A DNA stretch of 64,000 bases from Sambucus nigra (Eukaryota > Streptophyta > Magnoliopsida > Dipsacales > Adoxaceae), in contig OX422215.1 of the NCBI GenBank assembly GCA_949130495.1, positions 67,533,244 to 67,597,243 of the forward strand, written 5' to 3'. The position numbers and the translations under genes are program-made. Below are positions 38,231-50,408 of the stretch, in pieces; the first letter of the stretch is position 1, and each line of letters starts with the position of its first letter. Below the pieces are notes generated by a model. That model made no database searches and was not told where the DNA came from. It saw nothing but the letters and a program-made list of their open reading frames with translations.

Positions 38231-38896
38231 TTATAAATCGTATATAACTTTTCCATTAGGTAGGACCACCTTATTGCAAATTTGAGGAGGTTTGGATACC
38301 TCCTCTACCTTCCTCTTTCCTTTTGCTATGTGGGAAATCACCCTCTCCCCCAAACGATCATGGACAAACTTCTTTAGCTGGGCACCTCCTTTAGCCACTT
38401 GCCTTTCCTTTAACTTTCTTGTAGAGCTTTTCCTCACTTTGTCCAGCTCTGTGTAAAATGCCGCATCCACCAGGTGGGCCTCCTCAATAGAAAATGTCTT
38501 ATGTGTTGCTTTGATTATCATCTCTGTCCCCCGAATGTTGACTTTTACACATTGGTGGTGCGTGGAAGGTACTATGCCATGGGTATGCATCCACACCCTT
38601 CCAATGAGCAACGGGTAGCTGGTATTGGCATTGATGATGTGGAATTTGATGTGGGAAGTGAAATTCCCCAACTTAATACCCACGTTCACATATCCTAGGG
38701 ATTACATGTTGGTGCTGTCGAATCTTGAAATCACCAACGGCACGGGTACTATATTCTCTTGATCGATCCCCGTCTCATACAACGTACTGATTGGCATTAT
38801 ATTAACGGATACCACTCCATCCATTAATGACCTGGGCAAGGAGATTATGTTGATCATAGATGTCACGTATATCAAGCGGTTGTGGAAATATGGCAC
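38231..38896 (-). pseudogene. Aspartic protease of element C
   Basis: 38896-38702 contains 'SLMDGVVSVNIMPISTLYETG', aligned with the usual 'LIDGGASVNIIPLSTL', so the catalytic triplet is damaged (D-G-V-V-S). 38689-38231 continues 'NVGIKLGNFTSHIKFHIINANTSYPLLIGRVWMH', the second half with its I-G-R motif, followed by the linker to reverse transcriptase. One stop or frameshift lies between the pieces. Confidence 0.75.
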
Positions 38897-39063
38897 CTGC
38901 CTATCTGCCTCAGAGAAGATAACTTCAGAAGTGTACTTTTGATCAACCTCTCAATTGGTCCCTACCAATTTAGTGAGGGGTCTCTGCGTTGTGGCAACGC
39001 TTCCAAAAATTTCCTTGTGATGATCACTCTAGTGTCATGCTTCAATCCTATTTGGTCAAAGAA

Positions 39064-40835
39064 TCACTTAAACTTAGGACTCCTTGATATGGCTTCACAT
39101 TCGGAGTCTAAGTCCACTTCATACGTTTGGGCATTACAGACACACTTTGCTTCAGATGTCCCTCCTTCATCCAGAGCAAGGATGACATCTACTTTTCCTT
39201 TTGGGGGGATCACTTGATAAACCCCCTTATCTTCAGTATCTTCTTGGTCAGGATTGAAGAACCACTCCTTGCGCCTCCTCTCTTTCTCAATTCTTCGCTC
39301 ACTATTAAGTGCTAGCCCCTCTAGATCCTCGCCACCTTCCCATTCCATCTGGTCTCGAGCTGTCTCTTCATCATATGCTACTACCATATTGGCAGTGCCA
39401 TAATGATATGTTGGGAGTGGGTTCTCTTTGACATCCACAGGAGGTATTCACAAAAGTACCACTGGTCACCGACTTGCCAATGATCCTCCTTAGGTAGTAA
39501 CAATATTTAGTGGAGTGTTTCACCCTCTAATGTAAATCACAATACTTGGGATTATCTATGTCTGCTATTGTTGTAGTTTCCCCATTCAAATAAGGGGGAC
39601 CTGCTACCCCCTCTCGTACCAATGTATGATAACAGTCCATTATTTTCGCTATGCTACAAGGCAGTAGTGGTGGACCATCCTCTCCAAACTTCCTCTTACT
39701 AGATGGGTTATTGCTTTTGGATCTTGAACCTCCCTTCATGCCCTTTGAACCTCCATCCACATAGTTGACTTCTTGGCTCCTCGAGACTTGAAATCTTTTA
39801 GAAGTCAGTGGCACGTGTGTCCTCCAACTCGAGGACCTAGGCTTGATTATCATGGCTATATTGCTGGCAGCCCTGGTGAACTCTCTAAAAGTTTTGTCTT
39901 TGGTCTCATTGATGAGGTGGATCTTATATTCTTCCAAGATCCCCCCCGATGCATATTTATAGCAGCCTTGCCTCTGCTACATCCTCATGGTCATCTAGTG
40001 CCCTCTTGTGAAAATGCTTGATATATTGCATCAACTCTTCACCGGGCTTCTACACCTCCTGGACCAGGTGTCTCAACATGAATTCATCCTCTTTTATGAA
40101 TTTTTTTAAGGAAGTGCCTATGCATTTCCTCCCATGTGGGGATACTGTTGGGTGCCAAGTGGGAGTACCATATATAGGCCTTCCCTGTAAAAGTTTTCGA
40201 GAACTCCCTCAACCTTAGATTTTTGTCATTCCCATGCACCCCTAGGTACTCAACAAACCTCTTCACGTGCTCTCTTGGATTCTCTCCTTTGCCATTGAAC
40301 TTAATAAATTTTGGTGGGATATACCCTTATGGATATGTCTTCTCATTCACACCTCGTGGGTGGGGATCCTATAGCTCCTCGTATAGATGAGAATCTTCCC
40401 TCTGAGAGGAGGAGAGTAGTTTTTTCACTTCCTCCATGGTAACAGCCTTGGAGGGAGAATCCTCAAAACCCATGCTATGTGCTACTGGTGAGCTCAAAGG
40501 TGTCACAACAGGCTCCGGAGCTACCTTTCGTGGTGGATCCACATCTATTGTGGTTGTTGTTACAGCGGCTGCCTTGCTGGTTATGTTACACAACTTTGTC
40601 TCAAACTGGCCAAATCCATATTATTTTGTTTCAAAAACTCAAAAAGTAATCCCATTAGATTCATACCCGCCATTAGAGTTGTTGTTGTATTCGTCTGCCC
40701 TCCCTGAGGAGCAGGCACTCTAGCTCCGGTCACCACCACCTCTTCTTGGATGGTTTGATCACTTTGAACTCCATTTTCAGGTGAAATGTCTTTAAAAATT
40801 AACTGCTTAGAAACGTTAAAACCTTCTTTATCCAT
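39064..40835 (-). pseudogene. Gag of element C
   Basis: Pieces in order on the minus strand: 40835-40581 (MDKEGFNVSKQLIFKDISP), 40593-40369, 40266-40084 (capsid core FVEYLGVHGNDKNLRLREFSKT ... AYIWYSHLAPNSI, TWEEMHRHFLKKI, a Retrotrans_gag pattern), 39937-39527 (YKIHLINETKDKTFREFTRAA) and 39438-39064 (acidic linker to protease). The first piece begins just inside the primer site, fitting the start of the polyprotein. No clear zinc knuckle was found. Frames are broken between the pieces. Confidence 0.75.
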
Positions 40836-40850
40836 GAAAGTGAGGATACC

Positions 40851-40868
40851 TCCCCAGCGAAGTCGCCA
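40851..40868 (-). other. Primer binding site of element C
   Basis: The minus strand reads TGGCGACTTCGCTGGGGA, two bases inside the LTR. It is close to the TGGCGACTCCGCTGGGGA site I know from other Tat-type elements. I do not name the tRNA. Confidence 0.75.
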
Positions 40869-40870
40869 AA

Positions 40871-42419
40871 TGCAGGAGGGTAGTGTGACTGGGGTCTAGT
40901 ATGATGCTGAAATGGGTGAGGCGTGACCCACTTCAATGGACTCTGCCTCCAAGGTCTTCAAGTTTCTGAAGCATCATCTGGTAAAACCTTATCTTTTTGG
41001 TAAAAATGGAGCCAAAGCTAGGACCAACTCCTGTAAAAAGACAAATTTCACAAGCAATAATAGTAACTTTGATAAATGAATCTCCTAAGAATAATGGTTG
41101 TCAGTATGGGAGTGAAGAAACAAGAATTTAGCACTTAGAGTGAGGGCATGAGAGAATACTATCTGGTCTAGTGTGAATTTGACATAGTAACGATATGGCT
41201 TGAGTTTCTGATAATGAATTGACCTCACCAATGGTCCTATTTATAAGTGAACATGGGGCTGGTTTGGAACTTTTTAGGCGCCAAAATCAAGAAGAAAAAC
41301 TTAGAGGGACAAGGTCTGCAATATACCTTTTGTCCCTGCTAGGTCTGTAGTCATCTGTCCCCTCTGACAAACGACACCTGGTGTGAACAGAAGTCAAAAA
41401 GTAAATATGTCTCCTAATGGAGACAAAATATCTGATTCGATAAATATCTTTTAAAATAAAAATTATGGTACAAACTTTGTAAACTTGAGAGGGGGCCTTG
41501 AGGACCACCTCCTCTAAAACCATTGAACTTGATGGGGGGCCTTGAGGACCCCCTTCTCTAAAATTATTTTATAAAATGTTCATTTGTTGTGAGCAACCTT
41601 TTGGCTCCTCACTTCAGTTGTGACTAAGTGTGAGTTATGTAAGGACTTGAGTGACTCTTAGGGTCTCTCTACTAGCATTCTCTCTATCTTAAAGTGATAA
41701 GTGGTTGAGCTTGCTCAACGAACCTTGTTTCTCAGCCACCAAGTCAAAACTTTTGGGAGATCCCAACTGGCATATTTGACCCATGTCTGCTCAACTAGGC
41801 TACTTGTGAAAGAAAGTAAGTATTAGTACATTTGTTCTATAAAAGAATAAATTTTTCATGATGAGGGTTTGTTCATGGTAAACCCCCTCATCCTGGCCTA
41901 TTTTACTCTTTTGGCCACTACTTGGACCCTCTCACTGTAAAACAAATATTGCTTAAACTTTGCTAGAGAATTCCTTCGCTATGGGCTTATTCATTAGATT
42001 TTACATTTTAGTTGGTCTTGGTAAAGGGGTTCCTCATTTGTGGACTCCCTTGCCCAGGTATCATTTTAACTAGTTTTAGGTTAAGGAGAAAGGAGTCCCT
42101 CGCCCAAACTACCTTTTGAACTTGAAGGGGGTCCTAGAGCGGTTCTTTCTCAAAATATCTTTGGGATTAGAAGGAGGTTCTGGAGGGGTCCCTCTCACAA
42201 ATGCCTTTGAACTTCTTTATGGAGGGGTCCCTCGCCCAAACGTTTCTTAACTTCTTTGACGGAGGGGCTGGAGGGTTCCCTGGCCCAAATTTTACTGGAC
42301 CCCTTTGACGGGGGGGCTGGAAGGGTCCCTCGCCCAAATGCTTCCTAACTTTTTTTTACGGAGAGGCTGGAGGGGTCCCTCGCCCAAATATTGCGACAAA
42401 TCTAAAACACACTTCTACA
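40871..42419 (-). repeat. 5' LTR of element C
   Basis: Plus strand TGCAGGAGGGTAGTG ... ACTTCTACA, 1549 bp, paired with 22821-24459. It carries the same GGAGGGGTCCCTCGCCCAAA unit array (about 42170-42400). On the minus strand a TATA box (TATAAATA, 41239-41246) would drive the gag-pol RNA. Confidence 0.9.
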
Positions 42420-43490
42420 ATGGGGCTAATTGAGAATAAAGATAAATTGAACAAAAATTGATAAGTAATGCCTAAGATAACAAACAGATATTAAAATGAA
42501 TTTTCATCACGAGTATGTACATTATTAACGATAATATGGTGGAATGGCTATAGTGACGTGGGTGTGTGTTGGCCTCACAAGTATGTGTATGGTTAACGAT
42601 AATTGGGATGACTGGCTATAGTGATGTGTCGTGCGTGGAACCTCACGAGTATGCGTAAAACTAACGAAATTGGGCTGACTGTCTATAGTGAGGAGAATAG
42701 GTATGATGTGTTGGAACTTAAGTGTGCCAGGAGTATGTGCAGGACCAATAAAAAAGGTTAGTTGTCTATAGTGGTGTCGCACGTATGAGGATAATTGTAT
42801 AATTAAATTGAGTAAGACTAAGATCTAATATTTAAGATAATGTTGTAATTATAATAATTAAACTTGAATAATAGGGTGGCTTAGCTATGTGGGTAATTAA
42901 TGATATGTTACTTTACTCGCATGTTATTATATCGTTAATTTAAAATACTCTATTGTAATATATATCATGTATGATACTTATGTTTGGGTTCACGAGCCCT
43001 AATTGGGAGGAGTAGCTAATATTCATTCGGTGGGCTCTGACCCATTGCGTTGACTAACATATCAGGTTTAGTTGCTAGAGTATCTGCATATGATGGATTG
43101 AAGGTTTTTTGGAGTGCACTTGGAGATTTACTTTTATTGCTTTAGTAGTTTAGATTATTTCTATTCCGTCATTTTATTTATGAGACAGTTATTATGGATT
43201 TTGTGTGCCATTCGGTTCCACTGTTGTTTACGGTTTTCAGTCAGAGATTTGTAGTTGGTTAATTTATCGTTTGGAGTTAGATTTTATTCTGGAGTTAGAA
43301 TGGTGATGGATATTATGGTTTGGATGATTATATTTGTTGTCTTAAATGGCATTATATCTTGTGGAAAAATATTTTTTAAAGTCCCATATTTTTGTCACAT
43401 GCTAAGAATGGTAATTTATTTATGACGCCCGGCATTGGTTGTAGACGACGGTTGGCCACCTCGACATCGAATCTGTGCTAATGTGTAAAA
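42420..43490 (+). mobile_element. Tekay-like LTR4, second part
   Basis: Continues the LTR begun at 21399. 'GGTGGGCTCTGACCC' near 43038 matches CGGGCTCTGACCC (9408) and CGGGCTCTAACCC (32699) of the solo LTRs at the same relative place. Between 42500 and 42790 a unit of about 60 bp (GAGTATGTGxA...GGCTATAGTGA) is repeated four times. The end at 43490 is worn (expected GTGTTACA, seen GTGTAAAA). It is followed by ATAGT, the second half of the target duplication. Confidence 0.65.
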
Positions 43491-43495
43491 ATAGT

Positions 43496-45134
43496 ACGAG
43501 ACTCGAACTCTTCATGAAATTTTTCGGCCTCAAAACAAGTAACATCTCAGTTCAAGCGGCGTGTCAATCCAATCTCAAACGAAGAAATTATAAAGTTTCA
43601 AAGTTCGAAACCAGAGAATCAAAAGATAAAATCTGGGGTTAACTCCAAAGTAAAATCTCATGACCCGAACACTGCTGGAAATATGTTGGCTTCGAAGCGA
43701 GGGTCACAACAGTTCAATTGGTGCATCAATCCAAGGTTATATGTGGAAGTTACAAAGTTGGGGTATAATGTGCAAATATTAAAAACTGGACTGATGTAAT
43801 GTTTATATATTATTGTGTGCATAATATTATTGAAAGGAACATTTGGATTGATGGTTAAGGTTGGGAAGGAGGAGGGGGAGACCTGGTTTTAATTTCCATT
43901 TGGACAGCTCCACGTATCCCCCCACTGGGCCAGATCAACCCAGGCACGCATCGTCCAACCTGCCTCATTCCCCCAGCCCGCATAGGGCGGCCTACCTAGC
44001 CTACCGGCCCATTGCCCCCATGCTCCCAAAGTTTCCTTCCTTTCTTCCATTTCCATTTCCAATTTTTATTCTTTTCTTCTATTATGCCGATTACGATATG
44101 CTTTCTTTTCCCATGTCCCATAACCACTTTCCCAAATGCTTTCTTCCACCAAACAATCACCCATGTGTTATATTCCCATGTCCCCAACCAACTCCTTTCT
44201 CCCATATTTCCATCCCCGTGTTTTCTATTAAAAGAGCCCATTACTCTTATTTTATTGTTGAAATATCTTTATAATGTTTAACCCATCCCATGCCTACACA
44301 AATTCTTCATTTATAAATTCAGCACCTGACAACCATCCGTGGGATATCATCTCATATTTTGGTTGCTTAGAGTAGTTTAGCCCAATTTGTAGTTTTGTTT
44401 TGTAATTTGTAATACAAATTTTAGTTCTTAATAAATTATTTATTTAGTTAATTTATTTTCTTTCTATAATTAGTTAAATGGTTTCGAAACTAGTTAAATG
44501 TTTACATAAATAGTTTACTCGCATGAAAATTGTTTGTGTTATTTAAAATCAATTTCTCTCATATAGTGTTTTACTAATTAATTAAAAATATTTTTAGGTA
44601 ATTAAATTTGTTAAGATTAATGAACTAACTTTGAGTACATGGTTGCTTCGCTATGATATGATGGAAACGACTCATTTTGATGGGTTAATTATTTCCAATT
44701 TTATACCTAGGAATCTTAATGGGGTATATTATGTATGCACATACCATGTGTAATTTTGAGAGTATTGTTGACGTCAAACTTGTATTTATGCTTTTATAAA
44801 AATTTAGCGAGTGACAATCTGGATTTAAATAGTAACCATTTATTATATGTAGTCCGAGATGAGGGATTTAATTCTCAACCTATAGTTTTTATATTTGTTA
44901 ATTAATTTAGTTTAAATATTTTCTAAGATTAATTTTAGTATAAAAATATTTTCAAAAACCAAAAAATCATCTTTTATAGTTTTTTGAGAATTAATATCTC
45001 AATTAAATTTTAAATGACGTTCTTTGTGGATTCGATACCCTATGCACCGCTATACTTATAAAATAAGTGTAGTAATTGTTTAATCTTTGCATTGAGGTGG
45101 TAAACCAACCAACGGCGGTGTCCTTACACGACCA
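43496..45134 (+). repeat. Right LTR of element A, second part
   Basis: Resumes at ACGAGACTCGAACTCTTCATG, matching the left LTR from 16056 on, and ends TTACACGACCA. It includes the TATA box at 44311. B's reverse transcriptase resumes right after. Confidence 0.85.
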
Positions 45135-45700
45135 TTCAATTTCCCCCCTATCAGAAACCCTCCATTTTCACTCTTCTTTCTGACCACGGTGGTTTTAGTG
45201 ATCCAATTCGAAAATTTAACCTCTTTAATAAAGCTAGCATGAGATAGATTCTCAACTTCATCCTCCACCGCTTTGACTTTCTCAAAGGATGAATTTCTTG
45301 GCTTCTGTTTGACTGGCTAACATGAAAGATTCACGTGCAATCGGTGGTAATCAACATTGGCATCATTTCCTGAAAGACCATAAGGCTTTTAGGGAAACAC
45401 GTATGTGTCTATCCTGAGAAATTGAATGAGATTATGCTTCATCTTTTAGCAATTTAAAAAAACTCAAGAAGGTTTTGTCTGGTTAAGATGAGTCTAGAGA
45501 AATGGTTCTAAGTTCCTCCATTACTCAATCAGCGGGGGATAGTCTGGTCCCTTCCATTCTTGGTTGAGCTCCCTTTGGTTGCTATTTAGGCAGATATCCA
45601 TTTAAATCATCATTGTCCTAACTCTTCTTAGGATGAGCTTGTTTTTCTTTAATGGCAGTGCAAAATAATTGTGTGTCATTACCTAATCTCCTCTAACTTC
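45135..45700 (-). pseudogene. Reverse transcriptase of element B, N-terminal part
   Basis: Minus strand, 45268-45139: 'VENLSHASFIKEVKFSNWITKTTVVRK' follows 'SFEKVKAVEDE' (near 45290), the standard opening of Tat reverse transcriptase before 'CVDFTDLNKA'. That next block is found at 15820 on the other side of element A. The join needs a one-base frameshift. Further up to 45700 the sequence is the broken linker from protease. Confidence 0.8.
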
Positions 45701-46500
45701 AATGATCCCGTAGTCAGTCACAGACTTAATATTCTGATGAAGTAAAAAAAGGTACAATTCTTATAGTGTGGAACCACCCTCTTCTTAGGATGGAGCTGTA
45801 AGGTGAATCTCACTAGATCACATGAAATTAAATCTCTTGATTAATGATTTTGACCTTGAGTGATAATTTTATCTTCCCTAGTGGATTTTCCATATCCTCT
45901 TTGAAACTGATAAGAGGATCGACCTTCATATCCAAATCTTGGATATTGTATCAAAGTTTGTGTAGCAAATTGACATACATGATCTTCGATGAACTTCATT
46001 AATTGAATAGTATTCTTGTTACGTCGAAGTTCTCCATCTAGAGAGTAAGGACCAAGGCATTTTTATAGGGAAAGTTAACACCGACTAGATACTCATTAAT
46101 GAACATGATGATCAAGATTAATATCCTTACATTCTCATTTGGCTAGGATGGTCTTTGATACCTCCACCTGGAAAGCTTTCAGCATGCTGTCCACAATCTT
46201 CACTCTTCCCCTTAGCTTTTTCCATGCACAGTGGGATGGATTAGTGTAATCATGTATGGTTATGATCATCCCTGGTGATGGGAGGTCCCTGTCCTCGTCC
46301 TTCTTTTGTAAGGTATTTACCTATGTTGAGGATTTCTTCTTGTTAACATCAATGTGTTCTTTGAGATGATTGGCATGGACGAGATCTTCCAGGTGTCGTT
46401 TAAATATTGTGCAACTCTCTACTCTATGTCCATGATCTTGATTATGGGTACACATGAGATTGGTGTCTCTATCATTCGAGTCACTAGCCATCTTAGGTGG
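45701..46500 (-). pseudogene. Protease and zinc-knuckle region of element B
   Basis: Near 46460-46360 the minus strand reads 'CTHNQDHGHRVESCTIFKRHLEDLV', the Tat Gag zinc-knuckle region ('F/H-QDHGHTTEEC') with its last Cys kept. From 46200 to 45750 the protease can be followed only weakly ('NTIQLMKFIEDH', 'RFGYEGRSSYQF'), with many stops. No active-site Asp could be placed with confidence. Confidence 0.5.
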
Positions 46501-46699
46501 CTCATAAACAACGGCTTGTCATTTATGTGAGGAAGGATATTGTAAATCATTTCCTTGAAAAAAGTCTTCAGCTCTTAATAGGAGTTATCATTAGTTATCA
46601 TCTTCCGTCATTACTTAGAGGTCTCATACTTTTCCCCCTTTTTAGTAAAATTTTCCAAGTTCCTCCCATAGATACCTTTTTTAACTCATTATTTTTAGA

Positions 46700-47325
46700 C
46701 TACTTGAAAAGTTTCTCAACTAGGACATCAGTGTTGAGGAGATCATCCTCAACCTTAGCATATTTCTCGATGCGGACCATGTGATCATCCATGGATAAAG
46801 AAAGCTTCTTGGTGTGGTGTTGGTAGAGGTTGGCTAATCGAGAAAGGCCGAACTTGAAATATGAAATCGCCAATTGCTTACTGGAATTGTCAATCTCATT
46901 GAAGAGCTCACAATAACATTGTGCATACTTCCTGAGGGACACCCTTTTCTTCAATTTGAGGGAAACTAGATAATCAACTTATTTCACTACTTTGCTACTA
47001 GTGATGATGAAAGTTGTGAATTGCTCGGTCAACTACCTAAAGGAAGATATTAACCTAGGGGTTATTTCTCAAACCACCTAAGGTCGATTTCTCTCAAAGT
47101 GGAGGGCAGAACACGACACATGACGGCATCGTGATGGACCGACAAAGACATGGATTTTTTGTAGTGTCTAATGTGGTGAGTTGGATCTGCCTTTCCATCG
47201 TATATAGTCATCTTTGGAGAAGAGAATTTCTTCAGGGGCTTTAATGTCTCTATGTCAATAGTGAACGGGGATGTTGATCCGTGATCCAAATCTCTCACAG
47301 AAAGATCTTTTGGATTGAGTGTCAA
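46700..47325 (-). pseudogene. Gag of element B
   Basis: 47325-47062: 'SPFTIDIETLKPLKKFSSPKMTIYDGKADPTHHIRHYKKSMSL' and 'AVMCRVLPSTLREIDLRWFEK', the classic Tat Gag start. 46954-46700: 'RKYAQCYCELFNEID...SYFKFGLSRLANLYQHHTKKLSLSMDDHMVRIEKYAKVEDD', the capsid C-terminal half. The segment between is shifted. The pattern is clear although the gene is dead. Confidence 0.8.
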
Positions 47326-47977
47326 GTTGGGTTTTAAACGTCCCTCTAACTCTTTCTTTATGAATTCTTAAAGATCTTCACTACTGACATTCTTTGTTGG
47401 AGGCCTAGTCTTGGGCGAGATATTACTGTGGATGTATTATGCATGTTGAACTGTCACTGGACTGTGATTAGCAGTCTTACAGGGGGAAGCATGATCCAAG
47501 TGGTGGAAATTAGATCATGTTTCACGTAGACTTCTTTATCTGGTGGTTCTTCCATTATGGTTAGCGTAAGAGAGTCTGGGGGATTGGATTATCCATCTTA
47601 TGTGATGCTCAAGGTTATGGCAACTAGACCCATATCCCCCAGACCGTTCGGTTAGAAAACTCTTCAACCGATTTATTTTATCATCTCGTTCATTTAAACG
47701 TTCCTTATAGAGGTTAACTAGACCTCACGTTGCATTCCTGGCGGGTGATTCTATAGTGGGAGTTGTTATGTCGACGACTAGGTCCTGACCTTCGTGGTGT
47801 ACATCCCTAAGACCTTGTATCACTGGGAGGTGGAGGATACCTTAAAGGAGTGTGTTCCCTCCTTTAAACTCATGTTTCTGATTGGATGTGGATCCTATCA
47901 TGGGAATGGTAAGACTAGTGAGCAGTCATATTGAATTAAGGCTTGTATTCTCTAGTAGTGGGAATTTAGACTATCTC

Positions 47978-47995
47978 TTCCCATCGATGGTGCCA
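47978..47995 (-). other. Primer binding site of element B
   Basis: The minus strand reads TGGCACCATCGATGGGAA, close to TGGCGCCGTCTGTGGGAA, a site common in Tat elements. It marks the 5' end of B's internal region; B's 5' LTR should begin within a few bases to the right. Confidence 0.6.
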
Positions 47996-49190
47996 AATTT
48001 TTAAGGATATCAATCTTATAATAATGATAAATACAAATTTGGCCCCAAATATAAGTGTGGTATCCAAACTAACATATATACTGAAATTGTACCTGGCCAT
48101 ATCCATCTTCATCTAACCACTTTGTAATCTCCGGACGACCTGAACACTACAATCCTCTTTGTGCCAAGTGCCATGTCATGTGGCTTGCGCGGCTTATAGT
48201 CCCTTCAAATGGATTGCAAAAAAAAATATAATTATTTGTGATTTTTGAAATAAAAATAATTCAAGGAAATTTCTACAAAAACTAAAAGGTTGGTTTTTTT
48301 TTTTTTTTTGCACCTCCCCTCTAGTATGTATAATTTCTTAAAAATTATTAATGTGAGTTAATTTTATTATGATGTTGCTAAAGTGACATATAATATCAAA
48401 TATATTTGGTGAACACATTGACGTGTCACATTTATATTGGCTTGAATCCAAATACGTGTCAATGCAAATTGAATACGTCAGCTCATCATACCAAAATGTT
48501 TCGACATAACATTATTCATTTTATTATGAGAGAACATTATGTGAATGAATATTATATTTCAAGCCCAATCATGAAAACATGCTTAAAAGTTATTCTTTCC
48601 AGCTTGTATAATTGTATTCTCGTTTGGTTGTCTGTGTATGCTTCTGGATTCTCTTGGAGTAGTTAGATATCATGTATGGGATTGCATATAAAATATCTTA
48701 AAATAACTATTTATTAACTTATATGTGAGACTTCTTCCTTGTAATGGCATAATTTACACACAACATTTGTTGTGAAGTCCCAAATTCTTCCTGTGCTTCA
48801 ATCAACTATCTTAAAAGGGAAAAAGTTGAAAAACAGTAGACTGCAATGAGTTGTTCTATCACATAGTGAGCTAAAAACTTTATTACTCACCATCTGGTGC
48901 TTACATGGACACCAATGAATCGCCCGTACAATTTGACCATGTTTTGTGAAGTAAAAATAAAAATCGGGCTTATATTTCAGGCTCAACAACCAAGGTTAAA
49001 TTCATAATTATCTAATGAATAATGATATGCGCCTGGAATGGAAGTCACCGAACCAATACCCAAAACAATCCTTACCATTCCTTTAATCTCTTTAAATGCC
49101 AAAAACAATCATGGCCCTTAATCTCTTTAAAATAATTTTTTAAATTAAAAATAGTTTTTTTAATAGTAAACAAAAAAAATTATTTATAAA
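47996..49190. other. AT-rich region, probably starting with B's 5' LTR
   Basis: The primer site implies an LTR here, but I could not find its far end or its partner LTR on the left, so it is not delimited. A poly-T run of about 20 lies at 48293-48311. No gene was recognised. An 86-codon frame at 48406-48666 has no visible features. Confidence 0.4.
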
Positions 49191-49199
49191 AAAAATTGA

Positions 49200-49950
49200 T
49201 TAATTTGATGTTTTAGATTCGCGATTGATTGTTGCCGCTGATGCGGAGCTATATTTCCGGATCCACATTATTTGTTGAATGGATCTGCGTCAGCGACACT
49301 AATATTAATATTAAGTTCATATTAATAATATTAAAAATAATCGCATATTAAATTCATACTTAATTAAGATTTCTTCACAAAACATTAATATTAAGATTAT
49401 TAATTTTATTAAGGGGTTATTTATAGTAATACGATAATCATTTTAGGCCAATTAATTATTATTTTCGGGATTTTAACTTTATAGTGACTTTATCATGTGT
49501 CGGCCGCGACACATTGACGTGACGTGTCATGATTGGTTAGTGTCTTGTGGATGTTGGTCCGCGCCAGCGACACTAACCGATCGCGACACATCATGTCAGC
49601 GTGTCGCGGCCAACACATGAAAATCAAGTGTCGGCGTTTATTATAAAAAAATAAGGTTTTAGATATATTAGTTTTTTTAATTTAAAAAAATAGCTATAAA
49701 ACAGTTTTTTAAATTAAAAACAGCATTTTTAATAGTAAACATAGTTTTTTTATTTATAAAAAAAAAATTAATTTTAATAAAAAAAAAACTATTTAATTCC
49801 ATGTCTTAGACTCGCGATTGATTAGTGCCGCTGGTACAGACCTACATTCCCGGACGTCATTTATTGAATGTAGGTCCGCGCCGATGATACTAATCAATCG
49901 TGAATCTAAGACGTCAAATTAAATAGGATTTTTTTTTATTAAAACTGATT
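49200..49950. repeat. Three related hairpins, possible foldback element
   Basis: Hairpin 1 (about 49217-49300) is weak. Hairpin 2 (49494-49619) has arms of about 50 bp, from CATGTGTCGGCCGCGACAC to GTGTCGCGGCCAACACATG. Hairpin 3 (about 49771-49948) has arms of some 80 bp, including TTAGACTCGCGATTGATTAG and its complement, and A/T tracts that also pair. All three share TCCGCGCC(A)GCGACACTAA-like cores and flanking TTTTTAATAGTAAACA tracts. A MITE or foldback transposon fits. No target duplication was identified. Confidence 0.7.
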
Positions 49951-50408
49951 TTATCAACAAAAAAAAAATTGTATCGTGTCTTACCTAACAAAATGTAATT
50001 GACATTAGATAGGACATAAAACTAATTTTATCAAAAAAAAAACTATCTAAAAAAAGGATATTAAACTGACTTTAACCAAAAAAAATTATTACCTAAAATT
50101 GATTTTAACAATTGTTATAGAATTGTTTGGATGGGGATGGAGCATTCGGTTTGGTATGGGGATGGAGCATTCTGTAAGCCTAGTACTACTCTTATCTAAT
50201 TGAGTATAAAGTTTCTTTATTATTGTTATTAGTGACTTTTTTGTCCATAATTTTAGTAGCAAAAGTTTTTTAATTTATATGTAATATAAGGCATGGGTCA
50301 ACTTCATATTGTCATTCCTTGCTAATAAATGAATGTTCTTGAATTTTAATGTTATTTGCGTGCGCAAATTAATACAGTTTTTACCATTTGATTAATCATT
50401 AATACCAT
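49951..50408. other. AT-rich intergenic DNA
   Basis: No gene seen. A short direct repeat, GGGGATGGAGCATTC, occurs twice near 50137 and 50160. Confidence 0.5.

Larger units (their letters stand above)
22821..42419 (-). mobile_element. Element C: 19.6 kb Tat-lineage Ty3/gypsy element with antisense PMD gene
   Basis: Minus-strand order: 5' LTR 42419-40871, primer site 40868-40851, gag, protease, reverse transcriptase, two RNase H domains, integrase (to about 34880), spacer, then an antisense plus-strand gene (24836-34380), then the 3' LTR 24459-22821. A polymerase order with integrase last marks Ty3/gypsy, and the second RNase H marks the Tat branch. Flanks are GTGGG (22816-22820) and ATGGG (42420-42424), a 5-bp duplication with one mismatch. 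Size without the 2.9 kb solo LTR inside is 16.7 kb. All coding frames have stops. Confidence 0.9.
15828..45134 (+). mobile_element. Element A: LARD-like LTR retrotransposon, interrupted
   Basis: Left LTR 15828-17767, internal region 17768-21160, right LTR in two parts (21161-21398 and 43496-45134). Removing the nested block leaves about 7.2 kb. It has a tRNA-Asp-type primer site but no gag, protease, reverse transcriptase or integrase was seen, so it looks like a large non-autonomous derivative. It lies inside B's reverse transcriptase. The left flank ends ATTCA (15823-15827) and ATTCA recurs at 45134-45138; its first base may be the LTR's own last base, so the duplication is 4 or 5 bp. The LTRs differ at many sites, so A is old. 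Confidence 0.8.

Noticed and set aside
39773..40021. Plus-strand frames across the pol region of C (35.4-41 kb)
   Set aside because: Shadows of the minus-strand gag-pol; the motifs are all on the minus strand.
22821..42419. Element C as an active retrotransposon
   Set aside because: Stops in gag, protease, reverse transcriptase and integrase, a damaged protease active site, a solo LTR inside, and diverged LTRs all argue that it is long dead.
48406..48666. 86-codon frame as a gene
   Set aside because: AT-rich, no recognisable motif, no splice or promoter context; likely chance.
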